Assembly: GCF_005796185.1 (NCBI RefSeq)
Contig: NZ_VAHM01000012.1
Location: 1 to 64,000 of the forward strand
From: Pseudarthrobacter sp. NamB4
GTDB taxonomy: Bacteria; Actinomycetota; Actinomycetes; Actinomycetales; Micrococcaceae
Length of the DNA stretch: 64,000 nucleotides
Direction of reading: 5' to 3'
The notes under the pieces were generated by a model. That model had not been told where the DNA came from and did no database searches. It was given only the letters and a program-made list of their open reading frames with translations. Below, piece by piece: positions 17,461 through 25,947 of the stretch; the stretch's first letter is position 1, and every line of letters starts with the position of its first letter. The position numbers and the translations under genes are program-made.

Positions 17461-18783
17461 GTGACCCCGTCTTCCACGAAGAAGGATCCCGCCGCCCAGG
17501 ACGAACTGTCCGCTGAGGAAAAGCAGGCTGCAACCAACGCCAAGCGGGCAGCTACGCGGGCAGCCAACAAGGCTTCAGCCGGTGAGGCTGCAGCGGACGG
17601 CAAGCGCGAGCCCAAGAAGCGCGGCCCCAAGCCGGGCGCGAAGGCAGCTGCCGAGGCTGCCGGAAAGTCAGCCGGTGACACTGACACCGAGGACGTCGAA
17701 GAAGTTGAGGAAGACCTTGACGACATCATCCTCGAAGCACCTGATGTTGTTGAGGAAGAAGCCGACGCCGAGGCGGATCCCGCCAAGGCAGCCGCCGGCT
17801 CGGGCAAGGGTTTCGTCTACTCGGACGCCGATGACGACGACGCACCTGTCCAGCAGGTCATGTCGGCCGGCGCCACCGCGGACCCCGTCAAGGACTACCT
17901 GAAGCAGATCGGTAAGGTTGCGCTGCTCAATGCCGAGCAGGAAGTGGACCTCGCCCTCCGGATCGAAGCCGGCCTGTTTGCCGAAGAGAAGATTAACGCG
18001 GACGACGGCTCCATGGATCCGAAGTACCGGCGCGAGCTTGAGTTCATCATCCATGACGGCAAGCGCGCCAAGAACCACCTGCTTGAGGCCAACCTTCGCC
18101 TTGTAGTCTCGCTGGCCAAGCGCTACACCGGCCGCGGCATGCTCTTCCTTGACCTCATCCAGGAGGGCAACCTGGGCCTCATCCGTGCCGTGGAGAAGTT
18201 CGACTACACCAAGGGCTTCAAGTTCTCCACCTACGCCACCTGGTGGATCCGCCAGGCCATCACGCGCGCCATGGCTGACCAGGCCCGCACCATCCGTATT
18301 CCGGTGCACATGGTGGAAGTCATCAACAAGCTGGCCCGCGTCCAGCGCCAGATGCTCCAGGACCTCGGCCGCGAACCCACGCCCGAAGAGCTGGCGCTCG
18401 AACTCGACATGACGCCCGAAAAGGTCGTCGAAGTCCAGAAGTACGGCCGCGAGCCCATTTCGCTGCACACGCCGCTTGGGGAGGACGGCGACTCCGAGTT
18501 CGGCGACCTCATCGAGGACTCCGAGGCCGTGGTTCCCGCGGACGCCGTGAGCTTTACGCTCCTGCAGGAGCAGCTGCACTCTGTCCTGGACACCCTCTCC
18601 GAGCGCGAGGCGGGGGTGGTGGCGATGCGCTTCGGGCTGACCGACGGACAGCCGAAGACTTTAGACGAAATCGGCAAGGTCTACGGCGTCACCCGCGAGC
18701 GTATCCGGCAGATCGAATCAAAGACCATGTCCAAGCTCCGCCACCCCTCGCGGTCGCAGGTGCTCCGGGATTACCTGGACTAG
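17461..18783 (+). CDS. sigA: Primary RNA polymerase sigma factor SigA (RpoD)
   Basis: 440 aa housekeeping sigma-70. An actinobacterial Lys/Ala-rich and acidic N-terminal tail (about 1-115) comes first, then region 1.2 ([16 protein letters not shown]), regions 2.1-2.4 ([40 protein letters not shown]), region 3 and region 4.2 helix-turn-helix ([20 protein letters not shown]). Start at GTG 17461, with AGAAAGG 6 bases upstream; upstream codons in frame do not belong to the family. Ends in LRDYLD. A strong intrinsic terminator follows. Confidence 0.97.
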   Translation: MTPSSTKKDPAAQDELSAEEKQAATNAKRAATRAANKASAGEAAADGKREPKKRGPKPGAKAAAEAAGKSAGDTDTEDVEEVEEDLDDIILEAPDVVEEEADAEADPAKAAAGSGKGFVYSDADDDDAPVQQVMSAGATADPVKDYLKQIGKVALLNAEQEVDLALRIEAGLFAEEKINADDGSMDPKYRRELEFIIHDGKRAKNHLLEANLRLVVSLAKRYTGRGMLFLDLIQEGNLGLIRAVEKFDYTKGFKFSTYATWWIRQAITRAMADQARTIRIPVHMVEVINKLARVQRQMLQDLGREPTPEELALELDMTPEKVVEVQKYGREPISLHTPLGEDGDSEFGDLIEDSEAVVPADAVSFTLLQEQLHSVLDTLSEREAGVVAMRFGLTDGQPKTLDEIGKVYGVTRERIRQIESKTMSKLRHPSRSQVLRDYLD

Positions 18784-18831
18784 GGACTGCCCGGACTAAA
18801 GACTGCCGTCCCGGCAGGACACCATAAGGCG

Positions 18832-18885
18832 GCCCGCCGGCCGCTGCGGCTTCCAGAAGCTGCAGCGGCCGGCGGGCAGTTTTTT
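18832..18885 (+). terminator. Strong intrinsic terminator of sigA
   Basis: Perfect 16-bp stem (18832-18847 with 18862-18877) whose loop can itself close further (GCTTC/GAAGC), followed by AG and six T residues. Confidence 0.9.
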
Positions 18886-18953
18886 GTCCACTGATCAGCA
18901 AGCACAACCGGGCGCGCCGGCCGGCATGCGCTGCCGTGGACTTGATGGCGGTT

Positions 18954-18989
18954 AAAAAATTGGGACCCCACCATGTGGTGGGGTCCCAA
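18954..18989 (-). terminator. Intrinsic terminator of the DUF7455 gene
   Basis: Perfect 13-bp stem (18960-18972 with 18977-18989), 4-base loop, with six T residues on the minus strand (AAAAAA at 18954-18959). It lies 13 bases after the stop of the minus-strand gene. Confidence 0.9.
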
Positions 18990-19002
18990 CAGCTTCAGCG
19001 CG

Positions 19003-19224
19003 CTAGTCGATTTCTACGGCTGCCTTCTCGTGAAGCTTGGCCGTCTCATCGTGCCAGTCGGAGCTCAACGGCTTGAGAGTCGCCTCGACGGCACGGGCGT
19101 GGTGGCCGCAGAACAACAGCTCACCACCGGAGGACTCCAATACAACCCGGACGTAGGCCTGAGCTCCGCAACGGTCGCACCGGTCGAGTGCATTGAGTGT
19201 GCGGTCTGCCACTGCTGTTGTCAT
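19003..19224 (-). CDS. DUF7455 small zinc-ribbon-like protein
   Basis: 73 aa. The CDRCGAQAYVRV and LLFCGHHA motifs (CxxC...CxxH) form a likely zinc-binding site, then an amphipathic helix follows. This small protein is conserved next to sigA and topoisomerase genes in many actinobacteria; function unknown. AAGGAGG precedes the ATG, and a TATATA stretch further upstream could be part of its promoter. It has its own strong terminator, so it is expressed as a separate unit. Confidence 0.9.
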   Translation of the reverse strand: MTTAVADRTLNALDRCDRCGAQAYVRVVLESSGGELLFCGHHARAVEATLKPLSSDWHDETAKLHEKAAVEID

Positions 19225-19480
19225 GTCGGCCTCCTTAGTAGATCAGTACGTCTATATAACCAGCATTCGTAACAAAACCATCGCAAGGATGGGGCAAGTT
19301 CGCTGTGCGCGTATCCGCAACGTTGGCTCAAGAACTGCGCAGCCGCCGTCGTAACCGCCCGGGTGGCGTGGTCCACACCGTCCGCCAGGTGTGGCACCCG
19401 GCCCTCCGCGGCGGAGCCGACTACCCTAGAAGGAGCGCTTCGGCGCCCGTTTCATCCGTCCCTGAAGGAGTTCACCACCA

Positions 19481-21589
19481 GTGGCACCAAGTTCTGATTA
19501 CACTGCCCGGCACCTGTCTGTTTTGGAGGGCCTCGAAGCCGTCCGCAAGCGCCCGGGCATGTACATCGGTTCCACCGACTCCCGCGGGCTGATGCACTGC
19601 CTCTGGGAAATTATCGACAACTCCGTGGACGAGGCCCTGGCCGGGTTCGGACACGACATCAAAATCATCCTTCACGCGGACAACTCCGTGGAGATCCACG
19701 ATGACGGGCGCGGCATCCCCATCGACAAGGAGCCCAAGACCGGCCTGACGGGCGTCGAGGTGGTGTTCACCAAGCTCCATGCCGGCGGCAAATTCGGCGG
19801 CGGCTCCTACACGGCCTCGGGCGGGCTCCACGGTGTGGGCGCCTCAGTGGTGAACGCACTGTCCGCCCGCCTGGACGTTGAGGTCGACCGTGGCGGCAAG
19901 ACCTACAGGATGTCCTTCCGGCGCGGCGAGCCCGGACGCTTCAAGGACACCGGCTCCAGGCTGGATCCCGCGGCCCCCTTCACCCCCTTCGTGGACGACT
20001 CGGTGCTCGACGTTGTGGGCAAGGCCAAGCGCGGGGTCACCGGAACCCGTATCCGGTACTGGGCGGACCGGCAGATCTTCACCCCGGACGCAAAGTTTTC
20101 CTACGAGGACCTGGCAGCCCGCGCCCGGCAAACGTCCTTCCTGGTGCCCGGCCTCAAACTGACCGTGCGGGACGAGCGGAAAATTCCGGGAACCCCCGGC
20201 GAGGCGGGTGCCCATGAGGAGGTCTTCCATCATGACGGCGGCATCTCCGAGTTCGTGGAGTTCCTTGCCGCCGACCCCGCAGTCACCGATGTATGGCGGC
20301 TGCACGGTTCCGGGAAGTTCAAGGAGACGGTTCCCGTGCTGGACGAGCGCGGCCACAGCCAGTTGGCAGAGGTGGAGCGCGACTGTGAAGTGGACGTGGC
20401 GCTGCGCTGGGGGATCGGCTATGACAGCACCGTCCGGAGCTTCGTCAACATCATTTCCACCCCTAAGGGCGGCACGCATCAGTCCGGTTTTGAGCAGGCC
20501 CTGGTCAAAACCTTCCGCAAAGCAGTGGAAAACAACGCCCGCAAGCTCAAGGCCGGCAACGACAAAATCGAGAAGGACGACATCTTTGCCGGCCTCACGG
20601 CCGTCCTGACAGTGCGCCTGGCTGAGCCGCAGTTCGAGGGCCAGACCAAGGAGATCCTCGGCACCTCGGCCGTGCGCGCCATTGTCTCCAAAGTGGTGGA
20701 ACGCGAGATCAGCGCGAAGCTCAGTTCTGCAAACCGGAACGACAAAGCCCAGTCGGCCCTGCTGCTGGAAAAAATCGTCAGCGAGATGAAGTCCCGCATC
20801 TCTGCCCGCGTGCACAAGGAAACCCAGCGGCGGAAGAACGCGCTGGAGACTTCCTCGATGCCTACCAAGCTGGCAGACTGCCGGACGGACGACGTCGAAC
20901 GTTCGGAACTGTTCATCGTGGAAGGCGACTCGGCGCTGGGCACTGCCAAACTGGCGCGGTCCTCCGACTTCCAGGCGCTGCTGCCCATCCGGGGCAAAAT
21001 CCTCAACGTCCAGAAGGCCTCGGTGGGGGACATGCTTTCCAACGCCGAATGCGCGGCTCTGATCCAGGTGGTGGGCGCCGGTTCCGGCCGTAGCTTCGAT
21101 ATCAGCGCCGCGCGCTACGGCAAGGTCATCCTGATGACGGATGCCGACGTGGACGGCGCGCACATCCGTACCCTCCTGCTGACCCTCTTTTTCCGCTACA
21201 TGCGTCCCATGATCGACGAGGGCAGGGTCTTTGCCGCCGTACCCCCGCTGCACCGGGTGGAGGTCATCAACCAGGGGCAGAAGGCCAACGAGATGATTTA
21301 CACGTACTCGGAGGCCGAGCTGCACGTGCTGCTTGCGCGGCTTGCGAAGGAGGGCAAGCGGTACAAGGAGCCCATCCAGCGGTACAAGGGCCTGGGTGAA
21401 ATGGATGCCGAACAGCTGGCCGAGACCACCATGGACCCGCGGCACCGCACCCTGCGGAAGGTGGGCATCGAGAACGCGAAGCAGGCGGAGGAGATCTTTG
21501 ACCTGCTGATGGGTTCCGACGTGTCCCCGCGCAAGGACTTCATCATCGCGGGAGCATCCAGCCTGGACCGGGAGCGCATCGACGCCTAA
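19481..21589 (+). CDS. parE: DNA topoisomerase IV subunit B
   Basis: 702 aa type IIA topoisomerase ATPase/TOPRIM subunit. GHKL ATPase: IIDNSVDEALAGFG (Glu/Asn box), DDGRGIP, GGLHGVGASVVNALS. TOPRIM: FIVEGDSALGTAKLAR and LMTDADVDGAHIRTLLLTLFF. C-terminal GLGEMDAEQLAETTMDP and a DVSPRKDFI tail. Length and EGDSALG (EGDSAGG in most GyrB) favour ParE over GyrB; the partner parC gene lies 8.5 kb downstream on the other strand. GTG start with GAAGGAG 10 bases upstream. The 256-base gap before it shows no other gene. Confidence 0.92.
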   Translation: MAPSSDYTARHLSVLEGLEAVRKRPGMYIGSTDSRGLMHCLWEIIDNSVDEALAGFGHDIKIILHADNSVEIHDDGRGIPIDKEPKTGLTGVEVVFTKLHAGGKFGGGSYTASGGLHGVGASVVNALSARLDVEVDRGGKTYRMSFRRGEPGRFKDTGSRLDPAAPFTPFVDDSVLDVVGKAKRGVTGTRIRYWADRQIFTPDAKFSYEDLAARARQTSFLVPGLKLTVRDERKIPGTPGEAGAHEEVFHHDGGISEFVEFLAADPAVTDVWRLHGSGKFKETVPVLDERGHSQLAEVERDCEVDVALRWGIGYDSTVRSFVNIISTPKGGTHQSGFEQALVKTFRKAVENNARKLKAGNDKIEKDDIFAGLTAVLTVRLAEPQFEGQTKEILGTSAVRAIVSKVVEREISAKLSSANRNDKAQSALLLEKIVSEMKSRISARVHKETQRRKNALETSSMPTKLADCRTDDVERSELFIVEGDSALGTAKLARSSDFQALLPIRGKILNVQKASVGDMLSNAECAALIQVVGAGSGRSFDISAARYGKVILMTDADVDGAHIRTLLLTLFFRYMRPMIDEGRVFAAVPPLHRVEVINQGQKANEMIYTYSEAELHVLLARLAKEGKRYKEPIQRYKGLGEMDAEQLAETTMDPRHRTLRKVGIENAKQAEEIFDLLMGSDVSPRKDFIIAGASSLDRERIDA

Positions 21590-21614
21590 GGGCGGCGGGG
21601 GCGGACGGCGGGAA

Positions 21615-22604
21615 TCAGCCCAGCAAACCCGGCACCACCAGCAGCGCCGTGGGCAGTGCCAGCAGCAGTGCGCAACCGGCCAGGACGAGGCTGCGGACGG
21701 CCGCCGGAAGCTCGGGTTGGGGCGACAGCAGCCGGCTGACCCGGGAGGCCGTGGTGCGGGCAGAGTCCGAGCCGGAGGTGCCCGCGGTTTCAAGTCCGGC
21801 AAGTGCAGGGCTGGAGGCCCCGGCACGCAGTTCGGCCCTCCCGGTGTCCGCGGCCGATCCGCTGGCCACGATGGCGATGGCTTTGATCAGCGTGGCCTTG
21901 CTTTCGGTTTTCAGGGCGACGTCGTCGGCCAGCATCTCGATCAGCGAGTTCACTGCCTCCTGGGCGAGGCGGGTGGTGGGCAGCCAGGGCAGGGCCTGCC
22001 GCCATGCTGCAAAGGCCCACAGGAGCAGGTGGTGCCGCTGGCTCAGGTGCGCGTTCTCGTGGATCAGGACGGCACGCAGTTCGGCGGGCTCAAGGGCCGC
22101 CATCAGGCCATCGGACAGTACCGTGACGGAGCGCGCGCCGCCGGGGAGGCAGTAGGCCACGGGGGAGTCGTGGCTGATCACCAGGGTTCCGGCTCTCTCA
22201 GCTGAGGGCGAGGCCAGCAGGGCCAGCAGTTCGCGGTGCCGCCGCCGCTGCCGCTCAATTTTGTAGTAGGTCAGCAGGAGGGTGAACACCAGGTGCGCGG
22301 TGAGCAGAGCGGCAGCCGACAGGGCAAAGATATGCCAAAACCCCAGGGCGGTGGTGGGGGCATTGAAAAGCACCATTCCCGCCAGTGCCCGCAGCCCGGC
22401 GATCAGGTTGTCGCCGATCGGTTCGAGGCCGTACACGAGCATGGCGCCGATCATTGACAGCCCACCGGCCAGCGCAATCGCCTGCCAGAGGAGCATGGCA
22501 GTGAACGGTGAGCGGGCGGGCCACTTCGCCCGTGACAGCAGGATAGGCACCGGCCACGCCAGGACTATCGCTAGGACCGCCAGCAGGTATGAGGCCCAGA
22601 ACAT
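21615..22604 (-). CDS. M56 family membrane metallopeptidase (BlaR1/MecR1-like, no sensor domain)
   Basis: 329 aa. Multi-pass membrane protein: helices at about 4-24, 34-58, 75-90 and 94-115 and a C-terminal helix (SLVLAGCALLLALPTALLVV). The zinc-protease motif HENAH occurs in VLIHENAHLSQRHH (about 180-193), with VLSDGLMAALEPAEL just before it, as in M56/M48 enzymes. There is no penicillin-binding sensor domain, unlike BlaR1, so what it senses is unknown. Starts 6 bases after the stop of the BlaI-type gene, forming a two-gene unit in which it probably cleaves or inactivates the repressor. Confidence 0.9.
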   Translation of the reverse strand: MFWASYLLAVLAIVLAWPVPILLSRAKWPARSPFTAMLLWQAIALAGGLSMIGAMLVYGLEPIGDNLIAGLRALAGMVLFNAPTTALGFWHIFALSAAALLTAHLVFTLLLTYYKIERQRRRHRELLALLASPSAERAGTLVISHDSPVAYCLPGGARSVTVLSDGLMAALEPAELRAVLIHENAHLSQRHHLLLWAFAAWRQALPWLPTTRLAQEAVNSLIEMLADDVALKTESKATLIKAIAIVASGSAADTGRAELRAGASSPALAGLETAGTSGSDSARTTASRVSRLLSPQPELPAAVRSLVLAGCALLLALPTALLVVPGLLG

Positions 22605-22610
22605 AATCCG

Positions 22611-22997
22611 TTAGAGGTGGCCCAGCAGTTTGCGCAGAGTCTCGGCTTCACCCTCGGAAACGGATCCAATGAAGCGTGCCAGCACAGCCTCGCGGTCCGG
22701 AGCGGATCCCAGCACCTCATGCATCAGTTCCGCGGTGTGGTCCTCGCGGCTGGACACGGCCTGGTAGCGGTGGGGGCGGGTGCCGCGTTCGCGCTCGACC
22801 AGGCCCTTCTTTTCCAGCCGTGAGAGCACGGTCAGCACAGTGGTGACGGCAAGTTCCTTGCCCTCATGCCCTCCCGCACCGCCCTGGCCGGCGGACGTCT
22901 GCGCCAACCGGTCCCGCAGGGTGTTGGCGGTGGCTGCTCCCTGGCCCGCCCAGAGCAGGTCCATCACTGCCCGTTCCAGTTCACCAAGACTAGCCAT
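22611..22997 (-). CDS. BlaI/MecI/CopY family transcriptional repressor
   Basis: 128 aa winged-helix regulator. The family start LGELERAVMDLLWAGQGAAT is intact, the recognition helix region reads LAVTTVLTVLSRLEKKGLVER with wing GTRPHRYQ, and the C-terminal dimerisation helix carries SEGEAETLRKLLGHL. A Gly-rich insert (SAGQGGAGGHEGKE, about 35-48) lengthens the domain relative to classical BlaI. ATG with AAGGA upstream. Divergent from cydA; the intergenic region has three identical-type inverted repeats that fit BlaI-family operators (CTACA/TGTAG-like), so it probably represses cydABDC, possibly itself, and the 4-TM gene at 7659. Confidence 0.92.
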   Translation of the reverse strand: MASLGELERAVMDLLWAGQGAATANTLRDRLAQTSAGQGGAGGHEGKELAVTTVLTVLSRLEKKGLVERERGTRPHRYQAVSSREDHTAELMHEVLGSAPDREAVLARFIGSVSEGEAETLRKLLGHL

Positions 22998-23100
22998 TGC
23001 ACTCTTCCTTTGTTCCCCGCGCCGCCAGCCTCAAGGCTGCCGGCGACTGCACGCGAATTCTTAAGCTACAGAAACAAATTTACCCCGAAATCCCGCTTCT

Positions 23101-23117
23101 TTCTACATTGGGTAGAA
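23101..23117. promoter_or_regulatory. BlaI-type operator box A
   Basis: TTCTAC-ATTGG-GTAGAA, perfect 6-bp arms with a 5-base spacer, about 104 bases upstream of the blaI-like start and about 70 bases upstream of the -10 box of cydA. Confidence 0.7.
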
Positions 23118-23165
23118 CAAGCGGCTGCGCGCCGCGCCGCGGGCCGGACGGAAGCCGACATCACT

Positions 23166-23195
23166 TTTACACTGCAGCGGAAGTTGTTCTACACT
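23166..23195 (+). promoter_or_regulatory. Candidate cydA promoter
   Basis: TTTACA (23166-23171), 18-base spacer, TACACT (23190-23195). The -10 lies inside operator box B, so repressor binding would block it. Box positions are read by eye. Confidence 0.45.
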
Positions 23196-23203
23196 CGGTA
23201 GAA
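23187..23203. promoter_or_regulatory. BlaI-type operator box B
   Basis: TTCTAC-ACTCG-GTAGAA, perfect arms and 5-base spacer, overlapping the predicted -10 of cydA. Confidence 0.7.
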
Positions 23204-23210
23204 GTTGGAG

Positions 23211-23227
23211 TTCTACAAAACGTAGAA
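23211..23227. promoter_or_regulatory. BlaI-type operator box C
   Basis: TTCTAC-AAAAC-GTAGAA, perfect arms and 5-base spacer. Its centre is 24 bases from that of box B, about two helical turns, so two dimers could bind the same face side by side. Confidence 0.7.
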
Positions 23228-23259
23228 GACCCGCATTCCGCCGACACGAGGGACCCGCC

Positions 23260-24873
23260 TTGGACGCTATGGACGCGCTGGAAATCGCACGCTGGCAATT
23301 CGGTATCACCACCGTCTACCACTTCATGATGGTCCCGCTGACCATCGGCCTAGGGCTGGTGGTCGCCGTGATCCAGACCGCCTGGCACCGCACCGGCAAC
23401 CCGGCATACCTGCGCATGACCAAGTTCTGGGGAAAGCTCTTCCTCATTAACTTCATCATGGGCGTGGCCACCGGCATCGTGCAGGAGTTCCAGTTCGGCA
23501 TGGCCTGGAGCGAGTACAGCCGGTTTGTGGGCGACGTCTTCGGCGCCCCGCTGGCACTGGAGGCGCTGCTCGCCTTCTTCGTCGAGTCAACGTTCCTGGG
23601 CCTGTGGATTTTTGGGTGGAAGCAGCTCAAGCCGGCCATCCACCTGGCCTGCCTCTGGATCGCCGTCATCGGCTCGGTGTTCTCTGCCTACTTCATCATC
23701 GTGGCCAACAGCTGGATGCAGCACCCCGTGGGGGTGGAGATGGTGGATGGCCGGCCGGTCATGACCGATGCCTGGGCAGTTTTCACCAACAACACGGCAC
23801 TCGTGGCCGTGCCCCATACGCTGTTCGGCGCACTGGCGGTCGCAGGCGGTTTCCTGCTGGGCATCGCCTGGTACCACCTCTGGCGGAGGCGTCACGACGG
23901 CGTCGACACGGTGGGCGCGGACGGCAAGGTGATCGCTGGTGAAGCGCCAGACATCCCCGGCCGAGACCGCGACGACCACAAGGTCTGGCTCCGGTCCCTC
24001 CGCATCGGCGCAGTGGTGGCTATGATTTCCTTTGCGGGCACCGCCATTACCGGTGACCTCCAGGGCAAGCTGATGTTCGAACAGCAGCCCATGAAAATGG
24101 CGGCTGCGGAAGCCGCCTGCCACGACGGCACCGGGTTCTCCGTCTTGAGTGTGGGCAACCTCGGTTCCCAGAGCTGCGACGACATTGTTGCGCTGATCGA
24201 AGTCCCGGGCATCCTGTCCTACCTTGCCAAGGGCGACTTCACCACCGAGGTGCAGGGCGTCAACAGCCTCCTGCCCCAGTACCAGGAAGCCTACGGAACC
24301 CATCTTCCGGACAACCCCATCTATGGCGAGCGTGCCGGCCAAGAGATCGACTACCTGCCGGTCATGGAGGTCACCTACTGGGGCTTCCGCATGATGATCG
24401 GCTTCGGCGGCCTCGCGGCGCTGGCAGCCCTGGTGTCCCTTTGGCTTACCCGGAAGGGAACCGTCCCGGAGTCCCCGTGGCTCATGCGGCTGGCCGTCTT
24501 CGGCATCCTTGCCCCCTTCGGCGCCAACGCAGCAGGCTGGATCTTTACCGAGATGGGCCGGCAGCCCTTTGTAGTGGCCCCCAACCCCGACCCCAACGGC
24601 ATTGACCAGGTTTTCATGTTCACGGCCGCCGCCGTCTCGCCGGGGGTCACGGCCGGGGAGCTGCTGGCGTCGATGGTTGCGCTGACATCGGTCTACGCAA
24701 TCCTGCTGGTGGTCGAGGTCAAGCTGCTGGTCAAGTACATCCGCGGCGGCGTGGTCTCCGCAATGCCCGAACTGGTCCACGCACCCGTCGATGAGAACGA
24801 GGACGCTACCCCCGGATCCGGAGGTTCCGGCGGCGCCAAGCCCGCCGACGACGTCCTGGCCTTCGCCTACTAA
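23260..24873 (+). CDS. cydA: Cytochrome bd ubiquinol oxidase subunit I
   Basis: 537 aa. Haem-bearing subunit of the high-affinity bd oxidase in the membrane. IARWQFGITTVYHFMMVPLT carries the b595 ligand His near residue 21; the conserved acidic stretch MAWSEYSRFVGDVFGAPLALE and the helix with FFVESTFLGLW follow; the periplasmic quinol (Q) loop (about 255-360) contains the short-loop type spacing; GWIFTEMGRQPF is the signature near residue 425. TTG start chosen (GAGGGA 6 bases upstream); the ATG at 23269 is the alternative, three codons later. First gene of cydA-cydB-cydDC. Confidence 0.96.
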   Translation: MDAMDALEIARWQFGITTVYHFMMVPLTIGLGLVVAVIQTAWHRTGNPAYLRMTKFWGKLFLINFIMGVATGIVQEFQFGMAWSEYSRFVGDVFGAPLALEALLAFFVESTFLGLWIFGWKQLKPAIHLACLWIAVIGSVFSAYFIIVANSWMQHPVGVEMVDGRPVMTDAWAVFTNNTALVAVPHTLFGALAVAGGFLLGIAWYHLWRRRHDGVDTVGADGKVIAGEAPDIPGRDRDDHKVWLRSLRIGAVVAMISFAGTAITGDLQGKLMFEQQPMKMAAAEAACHDGTGFSVLSVGNLGSQSCDDIVALIEVPGILSYLAKGDFTTEVQGVNSLLPQYQEAYGTHLPDNPIYGERAGQEIDYLPVMEVTYWGFRMMIGFGGLAALAALVSLWLTRKGTVPESPWLMRLAVFGILAPFGANAAGWIFTEMGRQPFVVAPNPDPNGIDQVFMFTAAAVSPGVTAGELLASMVALTSVYAILLVVEVKLLVKYIRGGVVSAMPELVHAPVDENEDATPGSGGSGGAKPADDVLAFAY

Positions 24874-24896
24874 GCCGAGCACAGAGGAAACGAAGA

Positions 24897-25946
24897 ATGG
24901 AACTGCTGCCAACCATCTGGTTCATCGCCATCGCGGTGCTGTGGACCGGGTACCTCTTCCTGGAGGGCTTCGATCTCGGCGTCGGAATGCTCATGAAGCT
25001 TTTCGCCCGAAACAACACTGATCGCAGGGTCCTGCTGAGCACCATCGGCCCGGTCTGGGACGGCAACGAGGTGTGGCTCCTGACGGCAGGCGGCGCCACC
25101 TTTGCTGCCTTTCCACTCTGGTACGCCTCGCTGTTTTCGGCCCTCTACCTCCCGCTGCTGGTGGTGCTGGTCGCCCTGATTTTCCGTGCGGTGGCCTTCG
25201 AATACCGGGGCAAGGTGGACAACGACCAGTGGCGTGCGCGCTGGGACTGGGCCATTGCCCTGGGTTCCTTCTTCGCAGCCTTCGGGGTGGGCGCTGCCCT
25301 GGCCCTCACCACCACCGGGCTTCCCCTCAACGCCAACGGTGACCGTGAAGGCGGCCCCCTCGCCTGGTTCAGCGGTTACGCGGTGCTGGGCGGGCTGGCC
25401 GTGGCGGGCTTCTCGCTGGTGCACGCCCTTGCCTTCCTGGCGTTGAAGACCGACGGCGAGGTCCGGCGCCGGGCACGACGGTGGTTCGTCCGGTTGCTTC
25501 CGGTCCTGCTGCTGCCCATCGCCGGCTGGGCCCTCAGCATCCAGGTCCTGGATGGCAAGCCGTGGACCTGGGCGCTGGTCCTGCTCGCCGTGGCCGCGGC
25601 GGCCGCTGCCTGGAACCTTGCCAGGAGGGCAGCCGAGGGCAAGGCCTTCCTTGCCCTGGGTGCCTTTCTGGTCCTCGGCACGGCCTCCATCTTTGGCGCC
25701 GTCTTCCCCGTGGTGCTGCCCTCCACCCTGGACAGCGCGTTTGACCTGACCATTTCCAACGCTTCGTCCTCGGACTACACTCTGGGGCTTATGAGTGTTG
25801 TGGCCGCCTTCGGCCTCCCTTTGGTCATCGCCTACCAGGCATGGACCTACTGGGTTTTCCGCCGCCGCGTGAGTGCAGCCCATATCCCGGAAGCGCACAG
25901 CTTCCTGCCGGCCATCGCCGCCAAGGCGTTCACCGCGAAGGGCTGA
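24897..25946 (+). CDS. cydB: Cytochrome bd ubiquinol oxidase subunit II
   Basis: 349 aa. Partner subunit of CydA. LEGFDLGVGMLMKLF (about 22-36), GPVWDGNEVWLL (about 51) and FRAVAFEYRGK (about 97) are the CydB signatures; about nine hydrophobic helices. ATG with AGAGGAAACG upstream, 23 bases after cydA, so translationally linked. Followed after one base by the cydDC start. Confidence 0.96.
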   Translation: MELLPTIWFIAIAVLWTGYLFLEGFDLGVGMLMKLFARNNTDRRVLLSTIGPVWDGNEVWLLTAGGATFAAFPLWYASLFSALYLPLLVVLVALIFRAVAFEYRGKVDNDQWRARWDWAIALGSFFAAFGVGAALALTTTGLPLNANGDREGGPLAWFSGYAVLGGLAVAGFSLVHALAFLALKTDGEVRRRARRWFVRLLPVLLLPIAGWALSIQVLDGKPWTWALVLLAVAAAAAAWNLARRAAEGKAFLALGAFLVLGTASIFGAVFPVVLPSTLDSAFDLTISNASSSDYTLGLMSVVAAFGLPLVIAYQAWTYWVFRRRVSAAHIPEAHSFLPAIAAKAFTAKG

Positions 25947-25947
25947 C

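Noticed and set aside
19844-21826. 660-codon minus-strand frame opposite parE
   Set aside because: Shadow frame running through parE and into the M56 gene, with Arg/His/Gln-rich composition and no motif.
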